A stretch of 64,000 nucleotides of DNA from contig JAHBTL010000009.1 of NCBI GenBank assembly GCA_019638615.1, forward strand, positions 124,001 through 188,000. Direction: 5' to 3'. The stretch is from Chitinophagaceae bacterium (GTDB lineage Bacteria; Bacteroidota; Bacteroidia; Chitinophagales; Chitinophagaceae). Each line of letters begins with the position of its first letter. Within the stretch, counting starts at the first letter, position 1. The translations under genes and the position numbers were made by a program. The notes under the pieces were generated by a model. The model was not told the DNA's origin. It was given only the letters and a program-made list of their open reading frames with translations, and did not search any database. Positions 8,322-15,938 of the stretch are shown here, piece by piece.

Positions 8322-9344
8322 ATGAACGTTTATTCACAATTAAGTACCGCACAGAGGAGGTCTTTACCCGAAGACCATATTTTATGGAATTTTACCGTAT
8401 CTGAACAGCATAATGTTGAAAGCATTATAGAACAGGATACGTTCGACAGGAATGTTTCTTATATAAGTAAGGATCATATCATTAAAAATCTCCGAACAGA
8501 TGGGCTTGTGCTCCTTGATTTTCGTTTTGATACTGTTGAAGATATGATCTGGGAGATCAGCGTTGAACAGGAATGTGTTTTGATGGTTTTTTTGCTTGAC
8601 GGGAATGTTACTGAAGCGGATCGTATATTGCAAAGGAAAACCAATAACACACCCGGCTATCATAACCTGCTGTATGTAAACAGCTTTAATCATCTGTATA
8701 ATCTTCGTAAAAATTCTTCTTTCGATACTTTTTGCATATTTCTCAGCAAGGATTTTTATTTTAATATTATAGGAAAAACCAATAGTATACATGATGAGTT
8801 TGCACACCAAATACACTCCGGGTTGGGCTCGGGCCTTTCAGACCAGTATATGCCTATGAATTTTGAGATGGAGAGTATTATAACCAAAGTGAGAAATTGT
8901 ACCCGAAAAGGAAATTTTCACAGGTTGTGCCTGGAGATTAAGGTGCAGGAATTATTGCTACTTCAACTGGAACAATACCACAATACATATGTCGAAGTGA
9001 AGCAGAAGCCGGTTTTGCATGATGACGATATAGCAAAGATCAAAGTAGCAAAGGCTATTTTAGAAGAAAGCTATAATACGCCTCCCACCATTAAGCAGTT
9101 GGCCCGCATGGCGGGAGTAAATGAGTTTAAGCTTAAAAAAGGATTTAAAGCTCTTTTCCAATGCACGATCCATGAATACGTTTTAAAATTCAGAATGGAA
9201 AAAGCTAATCAGTTAGTACGCGGGCAAAGTTTACAGATGCGGGAAGTTGCTATGGAACTGGGATATAAAAATCCATCCCATTTTTCTGCAGCATTCAAAA
9301 AGCATTTCGGATTCTTACCAACGGAAATGGCCGGAGTTATATGA
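8322..9344 (+). CDS. AraC-family transcriptional regulator (PchR-like)
   Basis: 340 residues. The C-terminal 100 residues hold two helix-turn-helix motifs: TIKQLARMAGVNEFKLKKGFKALF and MREVAMELGYKNPSHFSAAFKKHFGFLP, the classic AraC/XylS signature. The N-terminal 230 residues resemble the ligand-sensing part of PchR-type regulators, which in other bacteria sense imported siderophores and activate the matching TonB receptor. The gene is divergent from the TBDR operon at 7938 with 383 bases between them, and those carry a tandem-repeat operator and two promoter boxes. The likely role is iron-chelate-responsive activation of the operon. The ligand cannot be deduced. Confidence 0.9.
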   Translation: MNVYSQLSTAQRRSLPEDHILWNFTVSEQHNVESIIEQDTFDRNVSYISKDHIIKNLRTDGLVLLDFRFDTVEDMIWEISVEQECVLMVFLLDGNVTEADRILQRKTNNTPGYHNLLYVNSFNHLYNLRKNSSFDTFCIFLSKDFYFNIIGKTNSIHDEFAHQIHSGLGSGLSDQYMPMNFEMESIITKVRNCTRKGNFHRLCLEIKVQELLLLQLEQYHNTYVEVKQKPVLHDDDIAKIKVAKAILEESYNTPPTIKQLARMAGVNEFKLKKGFKALFQCTIHEYVLKFRMEKANQLVRGQSLQMREVAMELGYKNPSHFSAAFKKHFGFLPTEMAGVI

Positions 9345-9434
9345 TATATTGCATCAGCAATAATATTAAAACAAATCTTTGTTTTGCTTTACCTGCAATT
9401 GAATGGCTTAATATATTTATAAAATACAAATAAA

Positions 9435-9458
9435 GGCTGGCAGAGTTACCTACCAGCC
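9435..9458 (-). terminator. Hairpin terminator after the qorB-like gene
   Basis: GGCTGG (9435-9440) pairs with CCAGCC (9453-9458). Read on the minus strand it is followed by TTTATTTG and more T, about 30 bases after the stop of the reductase gene. It may also serve the AraC gene, which converges on it. Confidence 0.55.
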
Positions 9459-9488
9459 CTGTTCCGGATATTTTAGAAATTGATTTTA

Positions 9489-10349
9489 TTAAATGGTATG
9501 CAGCGCTTCTTTTATACTGTCTTCTAAAGTTGACAGGCTGCCACCCGCCAGTTTTTCTAATGTGCCGGCATCTGTTTCCAATTCTCCTTTTGCAATATCC
9601 AGATCAATTTCCGCAAACATCCGGGCCATCGGTGCAGGAAATCCAGCCTGCTCTTCCAATACTTTGGCATATTCATCGGCAGGAAGATTAATGTACTTAA
9701 TGTCTTTGCCCGACAGCCTGCTGATCTCCGCAGCATATTCAGTCAGTGTGAAGGAGTACCCGCCCAATTCATAAGCTTTGTTGTCATGTCCTTCGGTGGT
9801 CAACACTTTTACTGCCGCTTTCGCATAGTCACTCCTGGTGGCAGCAGATATTTTACCATCGCCTGCGCTGCCGTATACTGCCCCGGCTTTTATAGTGTTG
9901 CCAAGTGAAGATGTATAATTTTCGATATACCAGCCGTTCCTTAATAATGCGTATGTCAGTCCCGATGCTTTCAGGTATTCTTCCGTTAGTTTATGCTCCG
10001 GGGCTAAAGGAAGCGTGGATGTATCGGCCCTTAGGATACTTGTATAGGCTACAAATGGAACTCCAGCTCTCTTGGCTTCGTCTATCACATTTTTGTGTTG
10101 TCCGAAACGTTTCCCTATCTCAGAGGAAGATATCAGCAATACTTTTGAAAGCCCTTTCAACGCTAAGGAGATCAGTTCAGGGTTGGTATAATCCAAAGTT
10201 CTTACTTCCACACCAAGATCCTTTGCTTTTTCAGGATCGCGTACCAATGCCACGATCTGCCCGGCTGGTATGGACTGCTTTAAATGAGTTATTACTTTGC
10301 GCCCCAATTGCCCGGTTGCTCCGGTAACACCTATTTTAGTTTGTTCCAT
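9489..10349 (-). CDS. qorB: NmrA-family NAD(P)H:quinone oxidoreductase, QorB-like
   Basis: 286 residues, an atypical short-chain dehydrogenase. The nucleotide-binding glycine motif GVTGATGQLG is at 7-16, DYTNPELI follows, and YTSILRAD and the LRNGWYIENY motif are in the middle. This is the arrangement of E. coli QorB (YtfG), which reduces quinones with NADPH. The C-terminal part covers the substrate (YELGGYSFTLTEYAAEIS). The neighbourhood supports it: a DoxX protein lies upstream on the same strand, and an HxlR regulator is divergent from that, parallel to the qorB-qorR (ytfG-ytfH) pairing of enterobacteria. The probable role is quinone or electrophile detoxification. Confidence 0.85.
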   Translation of the reverse strand: MEQTKIGVTGATGQLGRKVITHLKQSIPAGQIVALVRDPEKAKDLGVEVRTLDYTNPELISLALKGLSKVLLISSSEIGKRFGQHKNVIDEAKRAGVPFVAYTSILRADTSTLPLAPEHKLTEEYLKASGLTYALLRNGWYIENYTSSLGNTIKAGAVYGSAGDGKISAATRSDYAKAAVKVLTTEGHDNKAYELGGYSFTLTEYAAEISRLSGKDIKYINLPADEYAKVLEEQAGFPAPMARMFAEIDLDIAKGELETDAGTLEKLAGGSLSTLEDSIKEALHTI

Positions 10350-10470
10350 ATTATTATTAAATTTTTAAATTGTTAATCTGTATTGTCCCGGTAAGCCCCG
10401 TTGGATAACTTAAAAGAGTTTATGATTTTCTTAATTGGCTTAGCTCTAACGGGATTTATGTCGGCCTTCC

Positions 10471-10881
10471 TTATCGAAGCCATTCGTTTGCTGGTTTATA
10501 CAATGCATATTTTCCTCCGCCTGTAAAAAAAAGTGTCAGACCACCGGACAGGTACAGCAGGTTTAGCTCAATGCTAAGCCCCCCGCTTTGGGAAATGGTA
10601 AAAGCCTCTGCAGCGTGTACCAGGATGATCGTGAACAACATTAAAAGGCTGATACCAAGCCCGGAGATCCGGGTAAAAACTCCTGATATCAGTAAAACAG
10701 GCGCAATCACTTCTGTAATCGGTACGCCTAACCACAGAAACTGTGGAAAGCCCTTTTCTGCAAGCATTCCTTTTATAAAGTCAAACCCATACATAAGCTT
10801 GGAAACGCCGTGAAAGAGCAACAACCCCCCTGTAGTGATGCGTAAAAGCAGAAGACCCAGGTTGATATTCAATGGCTTCAT
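10471..10881 (-). CDS. DoxX-family membrane protein
   Basis: 136 residues with four predicted transmembrane helices (about 8-26, 48-68, 72-92, 106-122) and the DoxX-type opening LGLLLLRITTGGLLLFHGVSKL. Proteins of this family often accompany redox-stress genes and may work with thiol or quinone oxidoreductases; the exact activity is not established. It precedes the qorB-like gene by 121 bases on the same strand. It is divergent from the HxlR regulator, with two palindromes between them, and is probably repressed by that regulator. Confidence 0.85.
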   Translation of the reverse strand: MKPLNINLGLLLLRITTGGLLLFHGVSKLMYGFDFIKGMLAEKGFPQFLWLGVPITEVIAPVLLISGVFTRISGLGISLLMLFTIILVHAAEAFTISQSGGLSIELNLLYLSGGLTLFFTGGGKYALYKPANEWLR

Positions 10882-10939
10882 AGAGCTTTATTTTTTGATA
10901 TTGTAAAGGTATGACTTATGGTTACTTTAGTTACACCTG

Positions 10940-10973
10940 TTACCTATTGGTAAGTAGTTACCTATAAGTAACT
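10940..10973. promoter_or_regulatory. Twin palindromes, probable HxlR operators
   Basis: TTACC-TATT-GGTAA (10940-10953) and AGTTAC-6 nt-GTAACT (10956-10973) are two perfect inverted repeats next to each other in the divergent gap between the DoxX and HxlR genes. Related GTTAC half sites flank them (10921 and 10986). Winged-helix HxlR dimers bind such sites, so this is probably the operator for both directions. Confidence 0.6.
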
Positions 10974-10998
10974 ATTTTATAAAAGGTTACTTATCCTG

Positions 10999-11006
10999 TA
11001 TCTTTG
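10999..11006 (+). promoter_or_regulatory. -7 element of the HxlR gene
   Basis: TATCTTTG is an exact TAnnTTTG match, 18 bases before the ATG at 11025. It also decides the start codon: an in-frame TTG at 11004 lies inside this box and cannot be the true start. Confidence 0.6.
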
Positions 11007-11024
11007 TCTTTAGGAAAAGGGAAT

Positions 11025-11381
11025 ATGGAGAAAAAGAAAATTGAACTATCTGAAAGCTGCCGCAAGAGTATCCAGGGCATAAAAGATACCCAGGATCTGT
11101 TGAGTGGCAAATGGAAAGCTGCTATTGTAGGAGCGCTTTTTTACAATGGGAAATTCAGGTTTATGGATTTGAGCAGGCATATTGTGGGTATTGCCCCCAA
11201 AGTGTTGTCAAAAGAATTGAAAGACCTGGAAATGAACCATCTTGTTAAACGCACTGTTCTGGATACGATGCCCATAACTGTTGAATATGAACTGACCTCA
11301 CAAGGTAAAAGCTTGCACAAGATCATAGAGGCTATGGGAGAATGGGGAATCAGATACCGCAAATCACTACTCAGAAAATAG
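11025..11381 (+). CDS. HxlR-family transcriptional regulator
   Basis: 118 residues from the ATG at 11025, which is preceded by a purine-rich GGAAAAGGG. Winged-helix protein with the typical HxlR features: a Cys near the N-terminus (SESCRKS), then DLLSGKWKAAIVGALFYNGKFRF, then the recognition region VLSKELKDLEMNHLVKRTV and the wing ITVEYELTSQGKSL. Several HxlR proteins (for example QorR/YtfH, HypR) sense quinones or electrophiles through this Cys. It is divergent from the DoxX/qorB-like genes with paired palindromes between. It is therefore the likely local repressor of that redox module and of itself. Confidence 0.9.
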   Translation: MEKKKIELSESCRKSIQGIKDTQDLLSGKWKAAIVGALFYNGKFRFMDLSRHIVGIAPKVLSKELKDLEMNHLVKRTVLDTMPITVEYELTSQGKSLHKIIEAMGEWGIRYRKSLLRK

Positions 11382-11990
11382 CAGTTGTAGGTCATGCCTC
11401 TTTTTTCATAATATCACCCGGGTACAATTCCCCTGTAGAAGGAATAATAACTCCGGCAACTCCATAAATCATATCGAGGGGTTTTGTTAGCCAGTTATGA
11501 AGCAGGCTAATCTATTTCTGAATTCGAAACAGATTTTTCTCATCCGGTAAATAAATTCAATACGCGGTAATTAGTTTAGCTCCTGGCAATTAAGAATAGC
11601 AGTTATGGGACGCTTTATTTTCATTTTCTGTTAGTGGTAATTAATTCTCCTTTAAGGGTAATTTGTTGTAAAGACCTTTGTTGTATAACTACTGCCTTAG
11701 CCGGGCTTTACAGCGATCACCATTATGATATTTTTAATTATAGTATGTGAACGTTGTGATTGAGCGTGCCCTGAAACAGATAAATGTTATAAATAGTACT
11801 CTCCTGTAGTGTACGATGCATGTATTATGAATGCATGACCTTACTTCCACAAGGTTGTTTTTTCCGTAAATGGCAATGGTAAATATGATTAACACCTATA
11901 ACGAATGCGCGCCAGGAAGCGAAAATATTAAAATAAATATTCGATCCTGTTAAAAACCGGCTAACCAGTGAACACTCTAAAACCGGATGT
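11382..11990. other. 609-bp gap without a recognisable gene
   Basis: I see no RNA gene, promoter of good quality or intact coding region here. One minus-strand stretch of 38 sense codons (about 11396-11511, ending KKEA) has protein-like content but no start codon or known family. It could be a gene relic. Confidence 0.4.
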
Positions 11991-12389
11991 ATGGAAAAGG
12001 GAATTAATCCAGGAGAAAGAGGAGAAAGAGAAGAAAGAATAGCTTTTGCGCAGCAGCAGCTTAATTTATTGCAGCGGCCCGGAGCGGCTGCATCATACGC
12101 ATTTGAAACGCTGCAGAAATTGCGCGTCCTTATAAGGAATACTAGCCCCGGGATAAAAGAACGGTGGCGGGAAGATAGATTTGTTTTCATGTTGGGTGAC
12201 ATGGACATTTGTTCGCTTTATTGCAAGGATGATTGGGTTCAGATACTCGTTTCGCAGTGGAACAAAGAAAAATGCGTTTACTCCTATGCCATAAATGAGC
12301 ACGTGAACTGGCAGGATATACAAAAAAGGATACAACAATATCAGCAGGCTATTGCAGGAGATGAAAGTATATTATCTACTTTAAAATAA
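11991..12389 (+). CDS. Hypothetical protein
   Basis: 132 residues, no recognised family, no signal peptide and no membrane segment. The N-terminal 45 residues are charged and helical (GERGEREERIAFAQQQLNLL). The middle has a beta-like stretch (WREDRFVFMLGDMDICSLYCKDDWVQILVSQWN), and the C-terminus is helical and Gln-rich (WQDIQKRIQQYQQAI). Two Cys lie close together (CSLYC). A second unknown gene follows after 10 bases, so the two are probably one transcript. The G+C and codon use look like the neighbours. It is likely a genuine cytoplasmic protein of lineage-restricted distribution. Confidence 0.55.
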   Translation: MEKGINPGERGEREERIAFAQQQLNLLQRPGAAASYAFETLQKLRVLIRNTSPGIKERWREDRFVFMLGDMDICSLYCKDDWVQILVSQWNKEKCVYSYAINEHVNWQDIQKRIQQYQQAIAGDESILSTLK

Positions 12390-12399
12390 GCTTTACAAT

Positions 12400-12705
12400 A
12401 TGAAACGTATTTGGTTGTATTTGAAAAGCAGGAAATTTAAGCGATTATGGAACGCTTGTGTATATCTCAAAGATACAGGTAGGTCAACGCCCCCTGATAT
12501 TCAAAATGCACTTAGACTGGGAATAAACCGGTTTTTCAGGCATAATACCACCGGCAGGGTCTATGTGATTGAATACGATCCAATTTATGATAGCGCTATT
12601 GATGACCTGCGTGATGAGGGCTGGCAGGTATTTTTAAATATTGATACAGACGGCGAACTGATTTATACTGTATACACAAGCGAAATAATAGCTGATAACC
12701 AATAA
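12400..12705 (+). CDS. Hypothetical protein
   Basis: 101 residues, no recognised family. A basic N-terminus (MKRIWLYLKSRKFKRLW) precedes a region that reads as alternating helix and strand: PDIQNALRLGINRFF, then TTGRVYVIEYDP, then GWQVFLNIDTDGELIYTVYTSE. No signal peptide or obvious catalytic motif is visible. It starts 10 bases after the preceding hypothetical gene, so co-transcription and a joint function are likely. Nothing in the flanks tells what that function is. Confidence 0.5.
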   Translation: MKRIWLYLKSRKFKRLWNACVYLKDTGRSTPPDIQNALRLGINRFFRHNTTGRVYVIEYDPIYDSAIDDLRDEGWQVFLNIDTDGELIYTVYTSEIIADNQ

Positions 12706-12992
12706 ACGTAAATTATGCAGAATGATGGTATGAGCGCTTACCTGCTTACCAAAGAAGATATAAAAGCAGTATATAAATGAAATTGCATGCAAGATGCTGT
12801 TGTCATTCTTTATTATGGCGTCCTTTTCATTTAAGAAATAATGCGTTACTTATATTATTTTTCCTTTTGCCGCTGTTTTTATTCCCTTCTGCGAAACTAT
12901 GCTATTATAAAGGCTATTTATTTTTATTCAATACAAAAGCTTTGATCAATTGATATGTCTGATCAGCCTGTATATCATTAATTGTAATTATT
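12706..12992 (+). other. Intergenic stretch with a 21-codon ORF
   Basis: An ATG at 12715 opens a 21-residue frame (MQNDGMSAYLLTKEDIKAVYK) ending at 12780, right after the second hypothetical gene. It could be a microprotein or the remains of a longer gene; coding is uncertain. The rest of the gap is A/T-rich and presumably holds the promoter of the flavin reductase gene at 12993. Confidence 0.3.
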
Positions 12993-13724
12993 ATGCCAAG
13001 CGTACCTAAATGGTTGGGAGACACAATGGATGTTGTTTTCAGGAATATGTATCACCCGGTTATCGTTACCAATGTGCACTACCTGAATAATCAGTTAAAA
13101 AAAGTACGCTTTGAAGGAGACTTCTCTAAAACAAAGTTTACACCAGGCAATGTGGTGGAGTTCCGGGTCACGCCAAATGATTTCAGGCATTATACGCCTT
13201 CATATTTCAACACTACAGAAGGTGTTTGCGAAATTGTTTTCTATCTGCATGCCGGCGGGCCTGGTAGCCATTGGGCAAAGCAATTGCAGCCAGGCGATAC
13301 TGTTAAATTATTAGGTCCGGGTGGTAAGTTGAGCTATTTGCCGGCCTTCAGCAATCATTTTGTATTTGGCGACGAGACCGCTATAGGATTAATGAACTGT
13401 GTAAAAGAGGAAGCAGACAGGAGCGGACATTCTTTTTTCGCATTGGCGGAGACGCAAGTGGCGCACAGGGATTGGATCCATTTATTCTCTCTACAACCTG
13501 CCGTGTCTGTGGAATCATCTTCCGGGGATCCGGCAATTCCTGCTATCCGTTTTCTAAATGATGTTGCAGAAGAGTGGGAGCCTTCAGTTAAGGATACCTG
13601 CTTTTATCTTACCGGCAGGGCTAAATCCATACTGGCAATGAGAAAGTATTTATTGTCGAGAGGAGTGGGGATGAAACAAATAAAAACGGAACCTTACTGG
13701 GCAGAAGGAAAAAAAGGACTATAA
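12993..13724 (+). CDS. Siderophore-interacting FAD-dependent ferric reductase (ViuB/YqjH-like)
   Basis: 243 residues. SIP-type flavin reductase: it transfers electrons from NAD(P)H through FAD to ferric siderophore in the cytoplasm, releasing ferrous iron. Visible family marks are the FAD-binding RHYTPSYF (65-72), a phosphate-binding stretch HAGGPGSHWAKQLQPGD (86-102), GDETAIG (126-132) where the family has GDETALP, and the C-terminal YWAEGKKG close to the family's YWR-GRxG. The basic triad residues seen in the main SIP subfamily are not obvious. It converges with the esterase/ABC importer operon of the other strand, so both parts of the siderophore breakdown route are side by side. Confidence 0.88.
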   Translation: MPSVPKWLGDTMDVVFRNMYHPVIVTNVHYLNNQLKKVRFEGDFSKTKFTPGNVVEFRVTPNDFRHYTPSYFNTTEGVCEIVFYLHAGGPGSHWAKQLQPGDTVKLLGPGGKLSYLPAFSNHFVFGDETAIGLMNCVKEEADRSGHSFFALAETQVAHRDWIHLFSLQPAVSVESSSGDPAIPAIRFLNDVAEEWEPSVKDTCFYLTGRAKSILAMRKYLLSRGVGMKQIKTEPYWAEGKKGL

Positions 13725-13807
13725 ACAAACCGGCAAAATATAACAGAAACATGGATAGAAATAAATCTATTTACCAAAATAGTAAATGAGATAGCATTGT
13801 GTCGCGC

Positions 13808-13898
13808 TATCTTTGTGTTCTATTCAAATAAAAATAAGTTTTTCTCATAAGCAGTTAGTTTTGGTATCGGCCCCTGTTTCTACCGGGGCTGATTTTGT
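13808..13898 (+). ncRNA. Candidate small RNA (promoter plus terminator, no ORF)
   Basis: TATCTTTG at 13808-13815 is an exact TAnnTTTG -7 box. Fifty bases later a GC-rich hairpin with a T run closes the unit at 13867-13898. No start codon or ORF lies between. The predicted transcript is about 75 nt and would end 30 bases before the 3' end of the esterase gene on the other strand. Just upstream (13770-13786) is TTTACCAAAATAGTAAA, nearly the same as a site ahead of the TBDR operon (7964-7977). The proper -33 box is not evident. This could also be the leader of a lost gene. Confidence 0.35.
13867..13898 (+). terminator. Hairpin terminator in the convergent gap
   Basis: TCGGCCCC (13867-13874) pairs with GGGGCTGA (13885-13892) with one G-U, and is followed by TTTTGT. 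It ends the small-RNA candidate and possibly read-through from the reductase gene at 12993. Confidence 0.6.
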
Positions 13899-13928
13899 AT
13901 CAAACACTGCCTGGTAATGATGAGATGC

Positions 13929-15110
13929 TTACAATCCCTGTGTCAGCCATTGATAAAACCCCGGGAATGCAAGTCCCCAGTACCATTGCCCGTGCCTTCC
14001 TTCCGGATTGACGGCAAGTTTTATTTCAGGGTTTATTTTCTTTTGTAAAGCGTCTATCGTCAAATTCACATCGGCAGACATTTCTACAAAGCTGCCGTCT
14101 GGTTTTTTCCGGTTTTCATTGCCGCCGCCGTAAAAATAATAACGCTGGGCTGTATAGGCTTTCCCCGGTTTTACGGCTGCTATTTCTTTGTAGCTGTTGC
14201 CTTCATCCAGCCAGATGGAGGGCGAGAATACACCCAGCGCTCCAAAAACATCCGGGTATAATAATCCTGCATATAGAGTGAGTAACCCGCCCATAGAACT
14301 GCCTGCCATATAAGTGTTTTCTTTGCCCTGCTGTGTGCGGTAGTGCTTATCAATATAGGGTTTCAGCGTTTCCACTACAAACCTAAGATAATCTTTGCCA
14401 TATACGGTATCGTATTGGCGGTTGGGGTGTATATAGTATTCCCTGATACGCTTTCTTTTATCATCAGCATGATCTATAGCAACCACTATACAATCCTTTC
14501 CCGACCGGTCAATGGCTTCATCCACACCCCATTCCACCGGCCCGATCCTGCCTTCTGAAGTGGCTTCGTCAAACAGATCCTGCCCGTCGTGCATATACAA
14601 TACAGGATATCTTTTATTTGAACTGCTGTAATTTTTAGGGAGGTATATCCTGATGCCGCGGTATTCCTTCAACTGTGGCATAAAAAAGGCGCTGTCCATC
14701 AGTTGCACCTGCGGTAAAGCGGTAGAAACAGGGTGATCGTCGCGCCAGGAATGAATGACTGCTCCGATAGTAGTATCTCCCCTGATAATGACCTGGTGTG
14801 GGTTTACCAGCCTGCCTTCCGGGGTGCATTCCAGCTTTTGCCAGTTGCCCCGGTTGAATTTAAATTCCAGCAAGCCATCACTGATATTTTTCAGTACTAT
14901 ACTGTGTCGTCTGTTATCGTTTTTCTGCATTTGGTATGCCGCCTGTGCAGGTATCCATCCATTGAAATTCCCGGTAATGAATACAGGCTCATCTGTATGC
15001 GTATTTGGAAGTCCGGTTATTTCTATGGTAACCTCATGTTGGGCATTAGCGATCTGCAGGGACAAACACAGGAACAGGAAACTTTGCCAAAATATCTTTA
15101 TACCAATCAT
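13929..15110 (-). CDS. Enterochelin-esterase-like alpha/beta hydrolase with N-terminal CBM-like domain
   Basis: 393 residues, exported (signal peptide 1-23 ending IANAQ). An AMPK-CBM48-like beta sandwich follows (about 25-120; EPVFITGNFNGWIPA and FKFNRGNWQKLE). Then comes a putative esterase (EsteraseD/Fes) domain, with the oxyanion region YPVLYMHDGQDLFDE, the nucleophile elbow GSSMGG near residue 268 and a C-terminal catalytic His in GRHGQWYW. Family members such as IroE and Fes cleave ferric-enterobactin-type trilactones; others are feruloyl or acetyl esterases. It is the last gene of the FecE/FecCD/FecB-like operon, 40 bases after the ATPase gene. A role in siderophore hydrolysis in the periplasm is therefore favoured. 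Confidence 0.82.
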   Translation of the reverse strand: MIGIKIFWQSFLFLCLSLQIANAQHEVTIEITGLPNTHTDEPVFITGNFNGWIPAQAAYQMQKNDNRRHSIVLKNISDGLLEFKFNRGNWQKLECTPEGRLVNPHQVIIRGDTTIGAVIHSWRDDHPVSTALPQVQLMDSAFFMPQLKEYRGIRIYLPKNYSSSNKRYPVLYMHDGQDLFDEATSEGRIGPVEWGVDEAIDRSGKDCIVVAIDHADDKRKRIREYYIHPNRQYDTVYGKDYLRFVVETLKPYIDKHYRTQQGKENTYMAGSSMGGLLTLYAGLLYPDVFGALGVFSPSIWLDEGNSYKEIAAVKPGKAYTAQRYYFYGGGNENRKKPDGSFVEMSADVNLTIDALQKKINPEIKLAVNPEGRHGQWYWGLAFPGFYQWLTQGL

Positions 15111-15150
15111 AAAATAAAATTTAAGTTTATACCATTTTGCAATGGGACGA

Positions 15151-15936
15151 TTAATCTTTTACTATTACCTGCAAATGACCGCTGGCGGTGGCTTCTATAT
15201 CAGCATTCACATGATAAACTTCCTTTAGGGCTTCTTTTGTGAATACAGCCCCCGGTTTGTCATGCAGGTATACCCTGCCGTTATGCAACAGGATCGCTTC
15301 GTCTGCCCAGCGAAGCGCCATATTGATATCATGCAGCACGATCAGTATGATCTTACCGCGCCGGGCATAATTTTTTATCCATCTCATCACGGTGACCTGG
15401 TGCTGCAGATCAAGCGCGCTGGTCGGCTCATCCAGCAGCAATATTTCAGGTACTCTTATAATAGCCTGCGCCAGGCTCACCAGTTGACGCTGGCCGCCCG
15501 ATAAACGGTTGACAGCCTCCGTTGCCAGGTGCATTATATCCATTTCTTCCAGTAAGTCGAAAGCTCTTTTTTCTACCTCGGGCAATTTTGCGCTGATCTG
15601 ATCCAGCGGGGATGCTTTCAGTGATGCCACCAATGATTCTACTACCGATAATGAAATATCAAATGGCAGATATTGCGGCATATAGCTGATGAGCTTTGCT
15701 TTTTTAAGCATCGGGAAATGCAGGATGTTCTGCTGACCTATCATGATTTCTCCCCGGGCCGGAATGAGACCCGCAATACTTTTGAGCAAGGTGGATTTTC
15801 CCGCTGCATTAGGTCCTGCCAGCGCGGTGATCGTTCCCGGCTGCAAAGAACGGGTCGTGAGCTGCCTGATGATACCGGGTTTCCCGGGATAACCGGCAGT
15901 AAGCTGTTTGATATATACCTCATGGTTTTCTTTCAT
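15151..15936 (-). CDS. Iron-chelate ABC transporter ATP-binding protein (FecE/FhuC-like)
   Basis: 261 residues, the cytoplasmic ATPase of an iron-chelate importer. The Walker A motif is GPNAAGKST (41-49), with Ala where most family members have Gly. The Q-loop region is SYMPQYLPFD (about 92), the signature is LSGGQRQ (about 143-149), Walker B is ILLLDEPTSALD, and the H-loop His is in VLHDINMA. It follows the permease gene after 2 bases, so translation is probably coupled. The operon order is AraC, binding protein, permease, ATPase, esterase. Ferric siderophore is the best cargo; cobalamin or heme is possible for this family. Confidence 0.93.
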   Translation of the reverse strand: MKENHEVYIKQLTAGYPGKPGIIRQLTTRSLQPGTITALAGPNAAGKSTLLKSIAGLIPARGEIMIGQQNILHFPMLKKAKLISYMPQYLPFDISLSVVESLVASLKASPLDQISAKLPEVEKRAFDLLEEMDIMHLATEAVNRLSGGQRQLVSLAQAIIRVPEILLLDEPTSALDLQHQVTVMRWIKNYARRGKIILIVLHDINMALRWADEAILLHNGRVYLHDKPGAVFTKEALKEVYHVNADIEATASGHLQVIVKD

Positions 15937-15938
15937 AA

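Noticed and set aside
11396..11511. Minus-strand frame of 38 codons with protein-like content in the gap after the HxlR gene.
   Set aside because: No start codon, no family recognised and too short to separate from chance.
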